DNA of 40,685 nucleotides from Actinomycetota bacterium (GCA_030679975.1 JAUXSL010000062.1:1-40685), one strand, 5' to 3'. Shown: positions 8,834 to 16,990, numbered from the stretch's first letter. Notes: generated by a model from the letters alone, not told the origin. Program-made: numbers and translations.

Positions 8834-9799
8834 TCAGGGATGGCCGTAACGGGCGGCATTGGGCACCATCTGCCGGTACTCGGCTAGAGAGATGTTTGTA
8901 TTCCAGTGGCCCGTTATTTGAGCCAGAAGTATTAAGAACATGAATCCTCCCACCAATATCAATCCGTAAGCGCGAGGCCCGACGACTTTGTTGAGCCGAG
9001 CGGTTTTAACCTCGAGAGTGTTTTCAACCGGGCAGACCCGGATGCAATCGAGACAATCGATGCATTCGAGCGAGGTCACCGTTTTGACCTTGGTTATGTC
9101 GATGTACGCCGGGCAGATCTTTTCGCACTTCTTACAGTCAATGCAGTTATTTTCGTCTCTGGCGATCTTGACCATGCCGACCTTTGATAGGATGCCAAGG
9201 GCGGCGCCATACGGACAGAGGTAACGACACCAAAAATTCTTAATGAAAAAAGACCAGATAATCAGATTTGCCAGGACAAGCATAGAAAACGTGGACAGAT
9301 GCAAGAAGAAGAGCAGCATCTTTATGTCCGCCAATTTGTTAAAGGGACTGTTCACGAACGCCCGTATGGACGGCGCGTCCATACCGATGACAGCGAGAAG
9401 AAACACGGCCATCAAAACGTACTTTAGCGAGCGTAACGGAATATCGACAAATCGCGGCGGTCGGACGGTCACTCCCAGGCGCTGCCCGGCCCGGTGGGCG
9501 ATCTCTGAAATCGTGCCGATGGGACAGATCCAGGAACAGAAGCCGCGCCGCCACAGCAGCGCCGTCAGGAAAGCCGCTACCAGGATGGTCAGACCGGCGG
9601 GGTGTACTTGGTCAAAGACGCCGGTTACCAACCAGTATTTAAGGCTCATCAGCGCCGCTATCGGAAGATAAGCTTCCGTGCTGGGCGGCCGGCTGACATA
9701 AGCCGACCCCCGGCCCAGAAAATAGCTATAGAAAAGATACAACCGTACCCCGATGTACACGTTAAAAGCCAAGAATAAGTATTGTATGTGTCTTCGCAC
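8834..9799 (-). CDS. NapH-like membrane polyferredoxin
   Basis: Integral membrane protein with iron-sulfur clusters of the NapH/YccM/NosR-C class, usually an electron-transfer partner between quinol or reduced carriers and an extracytoplasmic acceptor. Two CxxxCP motifs lie at C88/C92 and C191/C195, beside membrane helices. Two classical 4Fe-4S ferredoxin motifs C-x2-C-x2-C-x3-CP are at 219-229 and 246-256. About five membrane segments are visible (10-28, 45-60, 70-84, 125-140, 160-185), plus one near 278-295. The start is GTG, with AGGGAAGG upstream inside the end of the permease gene. It lies 15 bp after the MacB-like permease and may be cotranscribed with it. Its redox partner is not in the window. 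Confidence 0.85.
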   Translation of the reverse strand: MRRHIQYLFLAFNVYIGVRLYLFYSYFLGRGSAYVSRPPSTEAYLPIAALMSLKYWLVTGVFDQVHPAGLTILVAAFLTALLWRRGFCSWICPIGTISEIAHRAGQRLGVTVRPPRFVDIPLRSLKYVLMAVFLLAVIGMDAPSIRAFVNSPFNKLADIKMLLFFLHLSTFSMLVLANLIIWSFFIKNFWCRYLCPYGAALGILSKVGMVKIARDENNCIDCKKCEKICPAYIDITKVKTVTSLECIDCLDCIRVCPVENTLEVKTARLNKVVGPRAYGLILVGGFMFLILLAQITGHWNTNISLAEYRQMVPNAARYGHP

Positions 9800-9814
9800 T
9801 CGGCCGGGCCTTCC

Positions 9815-11032
9815 CTACTCAAACCTTAAGGCGTCGATCGGCGCCAGGCCGGCCGCTTTTCTGGCCGGGTAGAGACCGAAGATAATCCCAACGATCGAGG
9901 AGACACCGACGGCCAAAACGATCGCGGTGACGCTGATTGAAAACGGGATGTTTATAGCTGAGGAGATAAGATAAGACAGCAGAGTGCCCAGGGCCATTCC
10001 GAGAAGGCCCCCGGAGACCGTCAAGACAACCGCCTCGATCAAAAACTGGGCCAAAATATCGCGTCGCTTGGCGCCGATGGCTTTCAAAAGTCCGATCTCC
10101 CGAGTTCTCTCGGTCACTGTCACCAGCATTATGTTCATTATGCCGATGCCGCCGACAACCAGAGATATGGCCGCGATCGCGGACAACAGAGCGGTAAGCA
10201 CCCCGGTAACCGTGCCCAGAGTAGAGATGGCGTCTTGGGCGCTGCGAATCGTAAAGTCGGCCTGCTTCGGGTCGGTTATGCGATGCCGGTTAAGCAACAG
10301 ACCTTTTATTGATTCCATCACCTGCGGGACAGCCTCGGCACTGTCCGCGGTGACCATAATATCGTCGACATGATCTTGGCCAAGCAGCGTTTTCATGACT
10401 GTCGTTATTGGCAGGTATATGGATTCGTCGGGGTTGACGAATCCGCTCAAGCCCTTGGCTTTCAATACGCCGATAATGCGAAACGGCTTGCCGTCAATCT
10501 TGATAAGCTTCCCGACCGGCGCGGAGCCGACCCCAAAGAGGTCCTTGACGATCGTCGGGCCGACCACCGCCACCGGCGCTAATCCGTCGACCTGGCCTTG
10601 GTCGAAAAAGGCGCCTGTTTGAACGTCAAGCGATTGTATCGCCGCGTAAGCAGGCTCAACTCCGCTTATCTGGGCATTAACATTCTCACCATTGGCTATC
10701 GCCACCGCGCGGGTGCCGGCTTGGGCCGAGACATTCGCGATACCGGGTATCTTCGCGTCACTGATGGCTAGGGCGTCGCTATGCTTAAGCGTAAGCATAG
10801 ACGCGGCGCCGCGAGCCGGGCCGAATTGTTCAGCTCCGGGCATGATGGAGATCAGGTTAGCGCCAAATGACGATATCTCGTTCGTGATCGACGCGGTCGC
10901 CCCTTGGCCCAGAGAGATTATCAGGATGACCGACGAAATGCCGATGATTATGCCGAGCATCGTCAGCAGGGTACGCAATATGTTGCCCTTTAAGGCATTG
11001 AACGCTGTTATTATGAGTTCGCTAGTGCGCAT
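9815..11032 (-). CDS. MacB-type ABC transporter permease (FtsX family)
   Basis: Permease subunit of a tripartite-like exporter. The 405-residue product has an N-terminal membrane helix near 25-45 (TMLGIIIGISSVILIISLG), a large extracytoplasmic MacB_PCD domain, and three C-terminal helices in an FtsX domain beginning near VGGIGIMNIMLVTVTERTREIG. The conserved ERTREIGLLKAIGAKRRDI block, which contacts the ATPase, is present. I chose the internal ATG at 11032, which overlaps the ATPase stop by 11 bp; an earlier in-frame start would overlap the ATPase gene by 50 bp. Known relatives export macrolides, peptides or lipoproteins; the substrate here cannot be told. Confidence 0.93.
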   Translation of the reverse strand: MRTSELIITAFNALKGNILRTLLTMLGIIIGISSVILIISLGQGATASITNEISSFGANLISIMPGAEQFGPARGAASMLTLKHSDALAISDAKIPGIANVSAQAGTRAVAIANGENVNAQISGVEPAYAAIQSLDVQTGAFFDQGQVDGLAPVAVVGPTIVKDLFGVGSAPVGKLIKIDGKPFRIIGVLKAKGLSGFVNPDESIYLPITTVMKTLLGQDHVDDIMVTADSAEAVPQVMESIKGLLLNRHRITDPKQADFTIRSAQDAISTLGTVTGVLTALLSAIAAISLVVGGIGIMNIMLVTVTERTREIGLLKAIGAKRRDILAQFLIEAVVLTVSGGLLGMALGTLLSYLISSAINIPFSISVTAIVLAVGVSSIVGIIFGLYPARKAAGLAPIDALRFE

Positions 11033-11726
11033 GATCGTAGAATTCGCCGCTATCCGAGACGATGAGGCCATCTTTAAGCTTGACCCTTCGCTGCGCGAAA
11101 GCGGCTATATCCTCCTCATGGGTGATGAGAACTATCGTATGCCCCCGCTCATTTAGGGCTCGGAAAAACTCCATTATGTGTAGCGCGGTTTGCGTGTCCA
11201 GGTTGCCGGTCGGCTCGTCCGCCAGGATTAACTTAGGCGTCATCACCAGCGAGCGGGCTATAGCGACCCTTTGTATCTGCCCGCCGGACAACTGGTTTGA
11301 AAGATTTCCGGCTTTATCTTCTAAACCCACGAGCTTCAGAGCCTGATTGGCTTTGGACCGCCGCTCGGCCGCGGTGACACCCGCGTACATCATCGGCCGC
11401 TCCACGTTTTTTTGGACGGTCGTGCGCGGCAGAAGATTGAAAGATTGAAAGACAAACCCGATGTCGTGGTTGCGGATCTCGGCTAGCTGGTCTTCATCCA
11501 GTTTGCTGATATCTTTGCCGCCCAGGCGATAGGTTCCCGAGGTCGGCGTGTCGAGCGCTCCGATTATGTGCATGGTTGTCGATTTGCCGCTGCCGGAAGG
11601 TCCCATGATGGCGACGAATTCCCCGTCGGCGATTTCAAGGTCGATACCTCTAAGCGCGGGAAAATCCACGTCACCTGTTGCGTAGGTCTTGGTGATCCCC
11701 GTCAACGAGATAAGAGCAGGGGCCAT
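11022..11726 (-). CDS. MacB/LolD-type ABC transporter ATP-binding protein
   Basis: ATPase that drives the adjacent FtsX-type permease. Walker A GPSGSGKS is at residues 42-49, the Q-loop at FVFQSFNLLP, the signature LSGGQ at 146-150 and Walker B LILADEP at 166-172, followed by TGNLD. The 234-residue length is typical. The ATG shares its A with the preceding membrane-fusion gene's stop (TAATG), implying translational coupling. Confidence 0.95.
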   Translation of the reverse strand: MAPALISLTGITKTYATGDVDFPALRGIDLEIADGEFVAIMGPSGSGKSTTMHIIGALDTPTSGTYRLGGKDISKLDEDQLAEIRNHDIGFVFQSFNLLPRTTVQKNVERPMMYAGVTAAERRSKANQALKLVGLEDKAGNLSNQLSGGQIQRVAIARSLVMTPKLILADEPTGNLDTQTALHIMEFFRALNERGHTIVLITHEEDIAAFAQRRVKLKDGLIVSDSGEFYDHAH

Positions 11727-12625
11727 TAATTGCCGCCCCCGCGAAATTGCAGGAAGCCTCGGGACTGACTCGATAATGTGCCGGTGATGACTTTTTGACC
11801 TTCTTGGACGCCCTCGGTGATCTCGGTGCGCAGACTGCCGACTATGCCGACTTTCACCGGGACATAACGCGGCTTATTTGTCTTTTTGTCAAGCACCTGC
11901 ACCGCCTTGCCTCCCCGATAAGGCTTAAGCGCGATATTCGGCACGGTCAAGACATTATCATGTTTGGTCGTCTCGATATCGACGCCGGCGGTCATCATCG
12001 GCCGCAACTCATTAGGCGGGTCCGTTACGGTGATGTAAGTATTGTAAGTAATGACGCCCTGCGTGTTTGTGCCGACCGTGTCTACGTTTGCGATCGTGCC
12101 GGCAAAAGTTTTATCGCGAATGGCGTCAAACGAGATCGTCGCTTTCAGCCCGGTCTTTATCTTATCGATATCGACTTCATTGATCTGCGGCCTAATCGTA
12201 TAGCTTGACATATCGGTGATTAGCAGTGCGGGCATAGCGCTGACCGCCGCGGTACCGGTTGCTGCCGGGTCTACATGCGTTCCGTTGATTATCGCCAGGT
12301 TGGTAACCGTCCCGTGGGCCGGCGAAGTCACAATATCTTCCTGTCCTGTCACCGAATTATAGGTTCTAAAGAGATCGTCGCCGGTGTCGACCACGTCTCC
12401 GTTGGTAACATAAATTTTGTTCACTTTGCCTGTGATCGATGAAAACACCTCCACCGCCGAGGTGGGGATGGCGTTGCCGCCGGCGCTGACCAACTCCACG
12501 ATGGATTCCCTGAGCACCGGCGTGAAGGTATATCGTGGCGACGGAGAGCGGCCACAACTTCTGGCGATGAAGAGAATAGCAAAAATCAATACCAGCCCGA
12601 TAATGAGAACTTTCTTATTTTTCAC
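11726..12625 (-). CDS. MacA/HlyD-like membrane fusion (periplasmic adaptor) protein
   Basis: Adaptor subunit that works with the downstream ABC ATPase and permease. A single N-terminal membrane helix (VLIIGLVLIFAILFIARSC, residues 5-23) ends in Cys; whether it is lipidated is unclear, as the context is not a good lipobox. The rest has the lipoyl/barrel-sandwich half-motifs (SSITGKVNKIYVTNGDVVDTGDDLF and SPAHGTVTNLAIINGTHVD) and beta-barrel and membrane-proximal domains. The 299-residue length is short for the family because no long helical hairpin separates the two half-motifs. Its start overlaps the MarR stop by 4 bp. Confidence 0.88.
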   Translation of the reverse strand: MKNKKVLIIGLVLIFAILFIARSCGRSPSPRYTFTPVLRESIVELVSAGGNAIPTSAVEVFSSITGKVNKIYVTNGDVVDTGDDLFRTYNSVTGQEDIVTSPAHGTVTNLAIINGTHVDPAATGTAAVSAMPALLITDMSSYTIRPQINEVDIDKIKTGLKATISFDAIRDKTFAGTIANVDTVGTNTQGVITYNTYITVTDPPNELRPMMTAGVDIETTKHDNVLTVPNIALKPYRGGKAVQVLDKKTNKPRYVPVKVGIVGSLRTEITEGVQEGQKVITGTLSSQSRGFLQFRGGGN

Positions 12626-13074
12626 GACTGCGTTGCCTCACTTTGTAAAGTTTCCAACAGAGTTTTTTGAATCCGGATGAACGCTTTTATATCATCCGCG
12701 GATATCTTTGAAAGAACGCGCTTCATTTTTTCGCGTATATCTAATTGGACGGCGTTAAGCTCTCCAATCCCCTTATCCGTCGTGACTAAGCGGATTATTC
12801 GCCTGTCTCGCTCATCCTCCAGGCGCCGAACAAACCCCGCGTTGACCAGCCGCTCGACAAGCTGAGTTGCCGACGACATGGACATCCGCATGCCGGAAGC
12901 TAATTCACTGACCATGGATTTTGGGTGGCCGCCCAGGAAGTCGACGGCCGCGAATTGCAGGATCGTGGTCGAGTGCTCCTCAAACGAAAGTTCCGATTGT
13001 TGCATGAACAAGCGGCGCATTCGCATCATCAGCGAAATAAGTTCATCAAGGTCTTGGTTAAAATCGTCAGACAT
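12622..13074 (-). CDS. MarR-family transcriptional regulator
   Basis: Winged helix-turn-helix repressor that probably controls the macAB-like operon it heads. The HTH (HPKSMVSELASGMRMSMSSATQLVERLVNAGFV) is followed by the wing signature DERDRRIIRLVTTDKG, a MarR hallmark. The start is ambiguous: 13074 gives 150 residues beginning MSDDFNQ, while ATG at 13083 would add three residues and a further upstream frame extends to 13140. None has a clear ribosome site. An AT-rich tract at about 13104-13113 (minus strand AATATATATT) overlaps the likely promoter and is a possible operator. The 4-bp overlap with the adaptor gene supports autoregulation of the operon. Confidence 0.9.
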   Translation of the reverse strand: MSDDFNQDLDELISLMMRMRRLFMQQSELSFEEHSTTILQFAAVDFLGGHPKSMVSELASGMRMSMSSATQLVERLVNAGFVRRLEDERDRRIIRLVTTDKGIGELNAVQLDIREKMKRVLSKISADDIKAFIRIQKTLLETLQSEATQS

Positions 13075-13140
13075 AGTTAACATGCTGAACAGTTTAGCGG
13101 ATAATATATATTTGTAAAGTAAGTTGAGAACGCCGCCCAA

Positions 13141-13252
13141 AGCCCCGGATGCAAGGCAGACGAACGTCGAGGTGAGGGAGCGTATGTGCGATTACGTGAC
13201 CGAACCGAGGCGGAGGATAACGAAGCAGACGGAGTTTTCGGCCGCGTTCTAG
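13141..13252. repeat. Dispersed intergenic repeat-like segment
   Basis: This noncoding stretch between marR and modB has the form of a repeat I know from many bacterial genomes: GATGCAAGGC near its left end, a central quasi-palindrome (GTATGTGCGATTACGTGA) and AACGAAGCAGACGGAGTTTTC near its right end. It has no credible reading frame. The identification is from memory of such repeats; no second full copy exists in the window. Confidence 0.45.
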
Positions 13253-13257
13253 GTGAG

Positions 13258-13920
13258 TCAAAACCAGCGAATTAGTTTCTTTCGCCAAGCACTCACTGCA
13301 AATACCAGCGAAAACGCCAGAGCTATGAGTGTTAGGACCATGTAACCGGCATTTGCGGTATCCCCGCTCGATGAATACGAGTATATGGCTAGAGGGATAG
13401 TCTGCGTTTTTCCCGGGATGTTGCCCGCGACCATCAGTGTAGCGCCAAATTCCCCGATCGCGCGGGTAAAGGCCATGACAACGCCTGAAACGAGTCCGGG
13501 CCAGGCCAGGGGCAGAGTAACGGTTCGTAAAACCCGGATCTCCCCCGCCCCTAACGTGCGGGCCGCCTGCTCGAGGTTGGCGTCGATAGATTCAAGCGAA
13601 GATTTTAAGCCCTGGTACATTAACGGCAGGGCCACGACCATTGAAGCGATAGCAGCCGCCCACCAGGAAAAAACTATCTCGATGCCAAAATATCCCAGCA
13701 GGCGCCCTAAAGGCGCGTTTCTGCCAAATAGGAGCAGCAACGAAAAACCCACGACCGTAGGCGGCAGAACCAGAGGCATCATGATTATAGCCTCCACAGC
13801 GGTGTGACCACGGAACTTAAAGCGATGCAAAAAGATTGCCAGAAACGAACCGACGACAAAGACGACACTGACGGCGATTATCGATACCTTAAGAGACAAC
13901 CAAATCGGACTTAGGTCCAT
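13258..13920 (-). CDS. modB: Molybdate ABC transporter permease ModB
   Basis: Inner-membrane channel subunit for molybdate uptake. It has about five membrane helices and the ABC permease EAA loop (EQAARTLGAGEIRVLRTVTLPLAWPGLVSG) near residues 136-165, followed by the ModB-typical AFTRAIGEFGATLMVAGNIPGKTQTIPLAIY. The 220 residues are normal. It follows modA after 17 bp. The ATP-binding subunit ModC, which normally follows modB, is absent here; a dispersed repeat directly follows instead. Confidence 0.95.
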   Translation of the reverse strand: MDLSPIWLSLKVSIIAVSVVFVVGSFLAIFLHRFKFRGHTAVEAIIMMPLVLPPTVVGFSLLLLFGRNAPLGRLLGYFGIEIVFSWWAAAIASMVVALPLMYQGLKSSLESIDANLEQAARTLGAGEIRVLRTVTLPLAWPGLVSGVVMAFTRAIGEFGATLMVAGNIPGKTQTIPLAIYSYSSSGDTANAGYMVLTLIALAFSLVFAVSAWRKKLIRWF

Positions 13921-13937
13921 TTTCTTCCCCCCACACG

Positions 13938-14711
13938 CTAGTTAGCGGCCGGCTTAAAACCATAATCCGCAAAAATCTTTTGCGCCGGCTTGCTTCTTAT
14001 GTAATCAGTAAATTTAGCGGCCGGCTTGGGCTGTTTGCCGCCCCGCACAACCGCCAAAGGATAGACGATCGGGTCGTGATAGGTATCGGGGACCGTTAAC
14101 GCGTTTTTGACGTTCTTTGCGACCTTTAGATCGGACGCGTAAACAAATCCAAGGTCGGCGTCGCCTGTTTCTAAATAAGCTAAGACCTGTCGAACGTCTT
14201 TAGCTAAGACCAACTTTAACTTGACTGCTTTAAAGATATTGGCCGTTTCCAGGGACTGTTGAGCGTACTTGCCGGCCGGCACTTCACTCGGGTTGCCAAC
14301 GGCTATGTGTCGTATACCCGGGAGGGCGGCAATATCCTCGACCTTAGCTATCTTGACGTTGCCGGCCGATGGAACCGCCACTACCAGGTTGTTGCCGAGA
14401 AAGTTCGCGCGGCTGGCCGGATCGATGAGATTTTTCCGAGCCAACGCATCCATCTGTTTTTTCCCCGCCGATAAGAAGACGTCCGCGCGGGCCCCTTGTT
14501 CGATCTGCGTCTGCAGGTCGCCCGATGACGCAAAATTAAATACCAGTTTGGCATTGTTATCTTTCTCGAAATCCGGGGCCAGCTTGGTCAGCGCATCCTT
14601 AAGGCTGGAAGCCGCCCAAACGTTGACTTCAACCGCCGGCTTGCCCGTTCTTGAACCCGTACATCCTGAAGCCAATGCTAACAGTAAAATCAACGGCAGC
14701 AACCTTCTCAC
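13938..14711 (-). CDS. modA: Molybdate-binding lipoprotein ModA
   Basis: Extracytoplasmic solute-binding protein of the molybdate transporter. A lipoprotein signal LILLLALASGC with lipid-anchored Cys17 opens the 257-residue protein. The start of the mature domain VNVWAASSLKDAL and the FNFASSGDLQTQIEQGARADVFLSA block are diagnostic of ModA and contain the Ser residues that hold the oxyanion. The start is GTG, overlapping the modE stop (GTGA). Lipid anchoring fits a Gram-positive-like envelope. Confidence 0.95.
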   Translation of the reverse strand: MRRLLPLILLLALASGCTGSRTGKPAVEVNVWAASSLKDALTKLAPDFEKDNNAKLVFNFASSGDLQTQIEQGARADVFLSAGKKQMDALARKNLIDPASRANFLGNNLVVAVPSAGNVKIAKVEDIAALPGIRHIAVGNPSEVPAGKYAQQSLETANIFKAVKLKLVLAKDVRQVLAYLETGDADLGFVYASDLKVAKNVKNALTVPDTYHDPIVYPLAVVRGGKQPKPAAKFTDYIRSKPAQKIFADYGFKPAAN

Positions 14712-15100
14712 CTCGGTCCCCCTGTTCTTATCCGTTGCTTTTTAAGACTTGCCAACTCACTTTCCAAGTCTTTTAAAAAATCCTTGAACCGATCGTGCAG
14801 TTGCCGGAAGATAATAATCGCTCGTTCTCCCTCGGTGGTTAATCTGGCGCCGCCGCCGCCGCGACCGCCGACAGCGCTTATCACCAGGGGCTTACCGTGT
14901 TGTAGATTCATGGACTCGATAAGCTCCCAGGCATGTCGGTAAGACATGCTCATCGACTTGGCTGCCTTAGTGATCGAGCCGTACTCCTTGATTCGCTCCA
15001 GCAGTACCACCCGGCCATAACCAAGGAATGTCTCGTCAGGGCCCGATATCCAAAACCGGCCGCGAACGTGAAAGTCACCCTCGGGAAAAGAATGCTCCAT
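14708..15100 (-). CDS. modE: ModE-type molybdate-responsive regulator (HTH domain only)
   Basis: LysR-like winged HTH of the ModE N-terminal type, without the C-terminal molybdate-binding TOBE domains. Diagnostic blocks are LLERIKEYGSITKAAKSMSMSYRHAWELIESMN and the wing GGRGGGGARLTTEG. The 130-residue start at ATG 15100 is chosen because AGGAGG lies 9 nt upstream; an earlier GTG at 15109 would sit directly on the ribosome site. It is the first gene of modE-modA-modB. Lacking a TOBE domain, it may sense molybdate indirectly or act with another protein. Confidence 0.92.
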   Translation of the reverse strand: MEHSFPEGDFHVRGRFWISGPDETFLGYGRVVLLERIKEYGSITKAAKSMSMSYRHAWELIESMNLQHGKPLVISAVGGRGGGGARLTTEGERAIIIFRQLHDRFKDFLKDLESELASLKKQRIRTGGPR

Positions 15101-15132
15101 TCCTTGCACCCTCCTGCCTGCGCTCTCTTAAA

Positions 15133-15165
15133 GCGTAATATACACTTGGGAATAACGCATGTCAA
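15133..15165 (-). promoter_or_regulatory. modEAB promoter with overlapping ModE-like operator
   Basis: On the minus strand TTGACA (15160-15165) and TATATT (15137-15142) are separated by exactly 17 bp. An inverted repeat with arms GCGTTAT and ATTACGC around a 12-nt centre spans 15133-15158, so it fills the spacer and covers the -10 box. The arms resemble the known ModE box (CGnTATATA..TATATAACG type), which fits autorepression by the first gene of the operon. Confidence 0.65.
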
Positions 15166-15202
15166 ACCCCTGGGAAAGCTTTTATTCCCGGGGATTCTTA
15201 GC

Positions 15203-15208
15203 TAAAAT
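15203..15208 (+). promoter_or_regulatory. Candidate leaderless promoter (-10) of the CPBP gene
   Basis: TAAAAT ends 7 nt before the ATG at 15216, with no ribosome site, the same spacing as at panB. This decides the start choice for the downstream gene. Confidence 0.45.
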
Positions 15209-15215
15209 CCGAAAG

Positions 15216-16094
15216 ATGAGCCGAAACCAACCAAGAGAGACGTTACGGGAAGTCGTAATCTATTTTCTATGGCTGGCCCTGGGGACGGCAATCAGCATTG
15301 CCACACTGTTTCCAGCAGCCTTCCTCATTTTTCACTCTAAGAGGGTGTCACCGGAAGCCGCTGCGCTGGTATTTTGGCCGGCCCTCATACTCATCACTTT
15401 TTTGCGTCTCCGGAAATTTGGCGCAGATTTTTCCGACATCGGGCTAAGATTTCATGCCAAAAAGTTTCTGGCTGTGGTCGCTGGGACCTTCATAGGGGCT
15501 TTATTTATATGTACGGTATTCGGGATTTCAGCAGCGACAAAGGCGATATTGATTAAACCTCAAGCGGCAAGCTATTCGTTGATTATTGCTTTATTAATTG
15601 GCTTCATAGCAACCTTTATCCAGTCAGGCACAGAAGAGCTAGTATTTAGAGGATACCTATTGAAGGTTTTGGCCGGCACTAGCAGGACCGGCGGTATTGT
15701 GATCACCGCCATGCTTTTCTCGATTCTTCACTTCTGGCAAGGCGTCAACTTGATTGGATGGTTAAATATATTTTTATTTGGAGTATTCGCGGCCCAACTC
15801 TTTTATTTGGCTGAAAACCTATGGTTGCCGATCGGATTTCACTTTGGCTGGAACCTTTTCCAGGAACGGATATTTGGATTCCCGGTATACGGCTACGATA
15901 ACCTTGGCGTTTTTCATTCGGCCCCCGTAAATCAAGGGATAATAAGCGGCGGAAGCTATGGACCGGAGGGAAGCGTTATTATTTCAATTGCCTTAACGAT
16001 CGCTATTTACTCGATTTACCGAGCGGCAAGAATTCAATCGAATCGGAAGGCAGTGTCCATAAAATTGCCGGAAATGGATTTAGCCGGAAAATAA
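15216..16094 (+). CDS. CPBP-family intramembrane glutamic endopeptidase
   Basis: Multi-pass membrane protease of the CAAX/CPBP (Rce1-like) family. The catalytic EExxxR motif (EELVFR) falls at residues 140-145, the FSILHFWQG His motif at 172, and the HFGWN motif at 209-213, all inside hydrophobic segments; about seven membrane helices are visible. Substrates of bacterial members are mostly unknown, with roles in bacteriocin immunity or protein processing. The start at 15216 gives 292 residues and follows a leaderless -10 box; an earlier ATG at 15159 would add 19 residues but sits on the modEAB promoter. Confidence 0.85.
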   Translation: MSRNQPRETLREVVIYFLWLALGTAISIATLFPAAFLIFHSKRVSPEAAALVFWPALILITFLRLRKFGADFSDIGLRFHAKKFLAVVAGTFIGALFICTVFGISAATKAILIKPQAASYSLIIALLIGFIATFIQSGTEELVFRGYLLKVLAGTSRTGGIVITAMLFSILHFWQGVNLIGWLNIFLFGVFAAQLFYLAENLWLPIGFHFGWNLFQERIFGFPVYGYDNLGVFHSAPVNQGIISGGSYGPEGSVIISIALTIAIYSIYRAARIQSNRKAVSIKLPEMDLAGK

Positions 16095-16122
16095 AAACGG
16101 CCCGCACAGGAAGAGCCATTTT
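16094..16122. terminator. Bidirectional terminator between CPBP and HEPN genes
   Basis: AAAACGGC and GCCATTTT pair with one mismatch around a 13-nt loop. On the minus strand the stem is followed by a T-rich run (GTTTTTATTTT), so it could end the HEPN/MNT transcript as well as the CPBP one. Confidence 0.4.
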
Positions 16123-16131
16123 GTTGTAGCC

Positions 16132-16509
16132 TCACCCACACCCCTTGTTAAAACAATCAGGCCCTGCCAGGGCTTCTTCTGTCTGCTCCCGCTCAAAGAC
16201 AACGAGTTCCTGATAGTCAGCGCGTTGGCGATTTTCAAATAGCCGGTCATAGAAGCGGCCCAAATCAGGCGAAATCTTGCCTGGTTTTACAAACATACGG
16301 TGAAGAGCCCCGCGAACGCCTGAGTGCTTAACGAATCTCACATCATCGGCGATCAAAACCGCGCTGAGGGCATAAAAACAAGCGTAGTAGGTACGGTTTA
16401 TGGCGAACGAATAGCGCCCTGCCTTGAAGTCGTCATCGGCCGCAGATAGCGCTTCTTGGGATTTTTCAAACCAATACAGGATGACCGCCTTCTTAACGTC
16501 ATCAATCAT
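16132..16509 (-). CDS. HEPN-domain protein (toxin-like partner of MNT)
   Basis: Helical HEPN-domain protein of 125 residues with the typical N-terminal WFEKSQEALSAADDDFKAGRYSFAINRTYYACFYALSAVL and the later RFYDRLFENRQRADYQ block. Many HEPN proteins are RNases held in check by a paired nucleotidyltransferase. The usual R-x4-6-H catalytic motif is not clear here: the corresponding place reads RQRADY. It may thus be a noncatalytic or differently acting member. Its start overlaps the stop of the nucleotidyltransferase gene by 4 bp, so the two are coupled. Confidence 0.8.
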   Translation of the reverse strand: MIDDVKKAVILYWFEKSQEALSAADDDFKAGRYSFAINRTYYACFYALSAVLIADDVRFVKHSGVRGALHRMFVKPGKISPDLGRFYDRLFENRQRADYQELVVFEREQTEEALAGPDCFNKGCG

Positions 16510-16850
16510 GCAGCCGCACCATTACGTTCGATCTCTTGTCGAATCGGCAGGACAGCCCAGAAGCCCCGCTCCCACTCATCAACAGTCGCTACCAGCGTGC
16601 TGATTACCACCTCGTGTTCCAATTCAATGTCAAACAAAGCATCGGTGATTTTGTCGCGCCCTCGCCAATTAAGCGTCTGAGTCGTTAATATTAAAAGATC
16701 AATATCGGACTCATCATCAGCGCGCCCCATTGCTTTTGACCCGAAAAGTATGACTTTCGCCACAGGAAACTGACTCTTAAGTAACCGCACCGCTTCTTCT
16801 ATTGCCAGCCGGTCTTTTTCTTTAAGACTTATATCGTCAACGGTTCGCAA
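16506..16850 (-). CDS. Minimal nucleotidyltransferase (MNT), antitoxin-like
   Basis: Small nucleotidyltransferase of the DNA polymerase beta superfamily with the exact GS-x10-D-x-D active-site pattern (GSKAMGRADDESDID). In studied MNT/HEPN systems this enzyme adds AMP to the HEPN toxin and neutralises it. The start is TTG with GGAG 5 nt upstream. It is the first gene of the pair; 114 residues is the normal size. Confidence 0.85.
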   Translation of the reverse strand: MRTVDDISLKEKDRLAIEEAVRLLKSQFPVAKVILFGSKAMGRADDESDIDLLILTTQTLNWRGRDKITDALFDIELEHEVVISTLVATVDEWERGFWAVLPIRQEIERNGAAA

Positions 16851-16961
16851 TCTGGCTCCTTCACCGGTGTTAGATTAAATCGAGTAAATTTTATCATATT
16901 GGCATTAATGGGGTAACTTGTTCTTCAATCGGTCAAATCCTGGATTGAAAATCGGGGAATA

Positions 16962-16990
16962 AAAAAACCTGCCGATAAGGCAGGTTTTTT
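16962..16990. terminator. Intrinsic terminator shared with the tRNA-fMet locus
   Basis: A perfect 12-bp stem (AAAAAACCTGCC / GGCAGGTTTTTT) encloses a 5-nt loop, giving U-tracts on both strands. The 41 bp at 16955-16995 match 21723-21763, at the tRNA-fMet terminator, with only two differences, so one copy derives from the other or both from a common tRNA-associated terminator. Confidence 0.75.
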
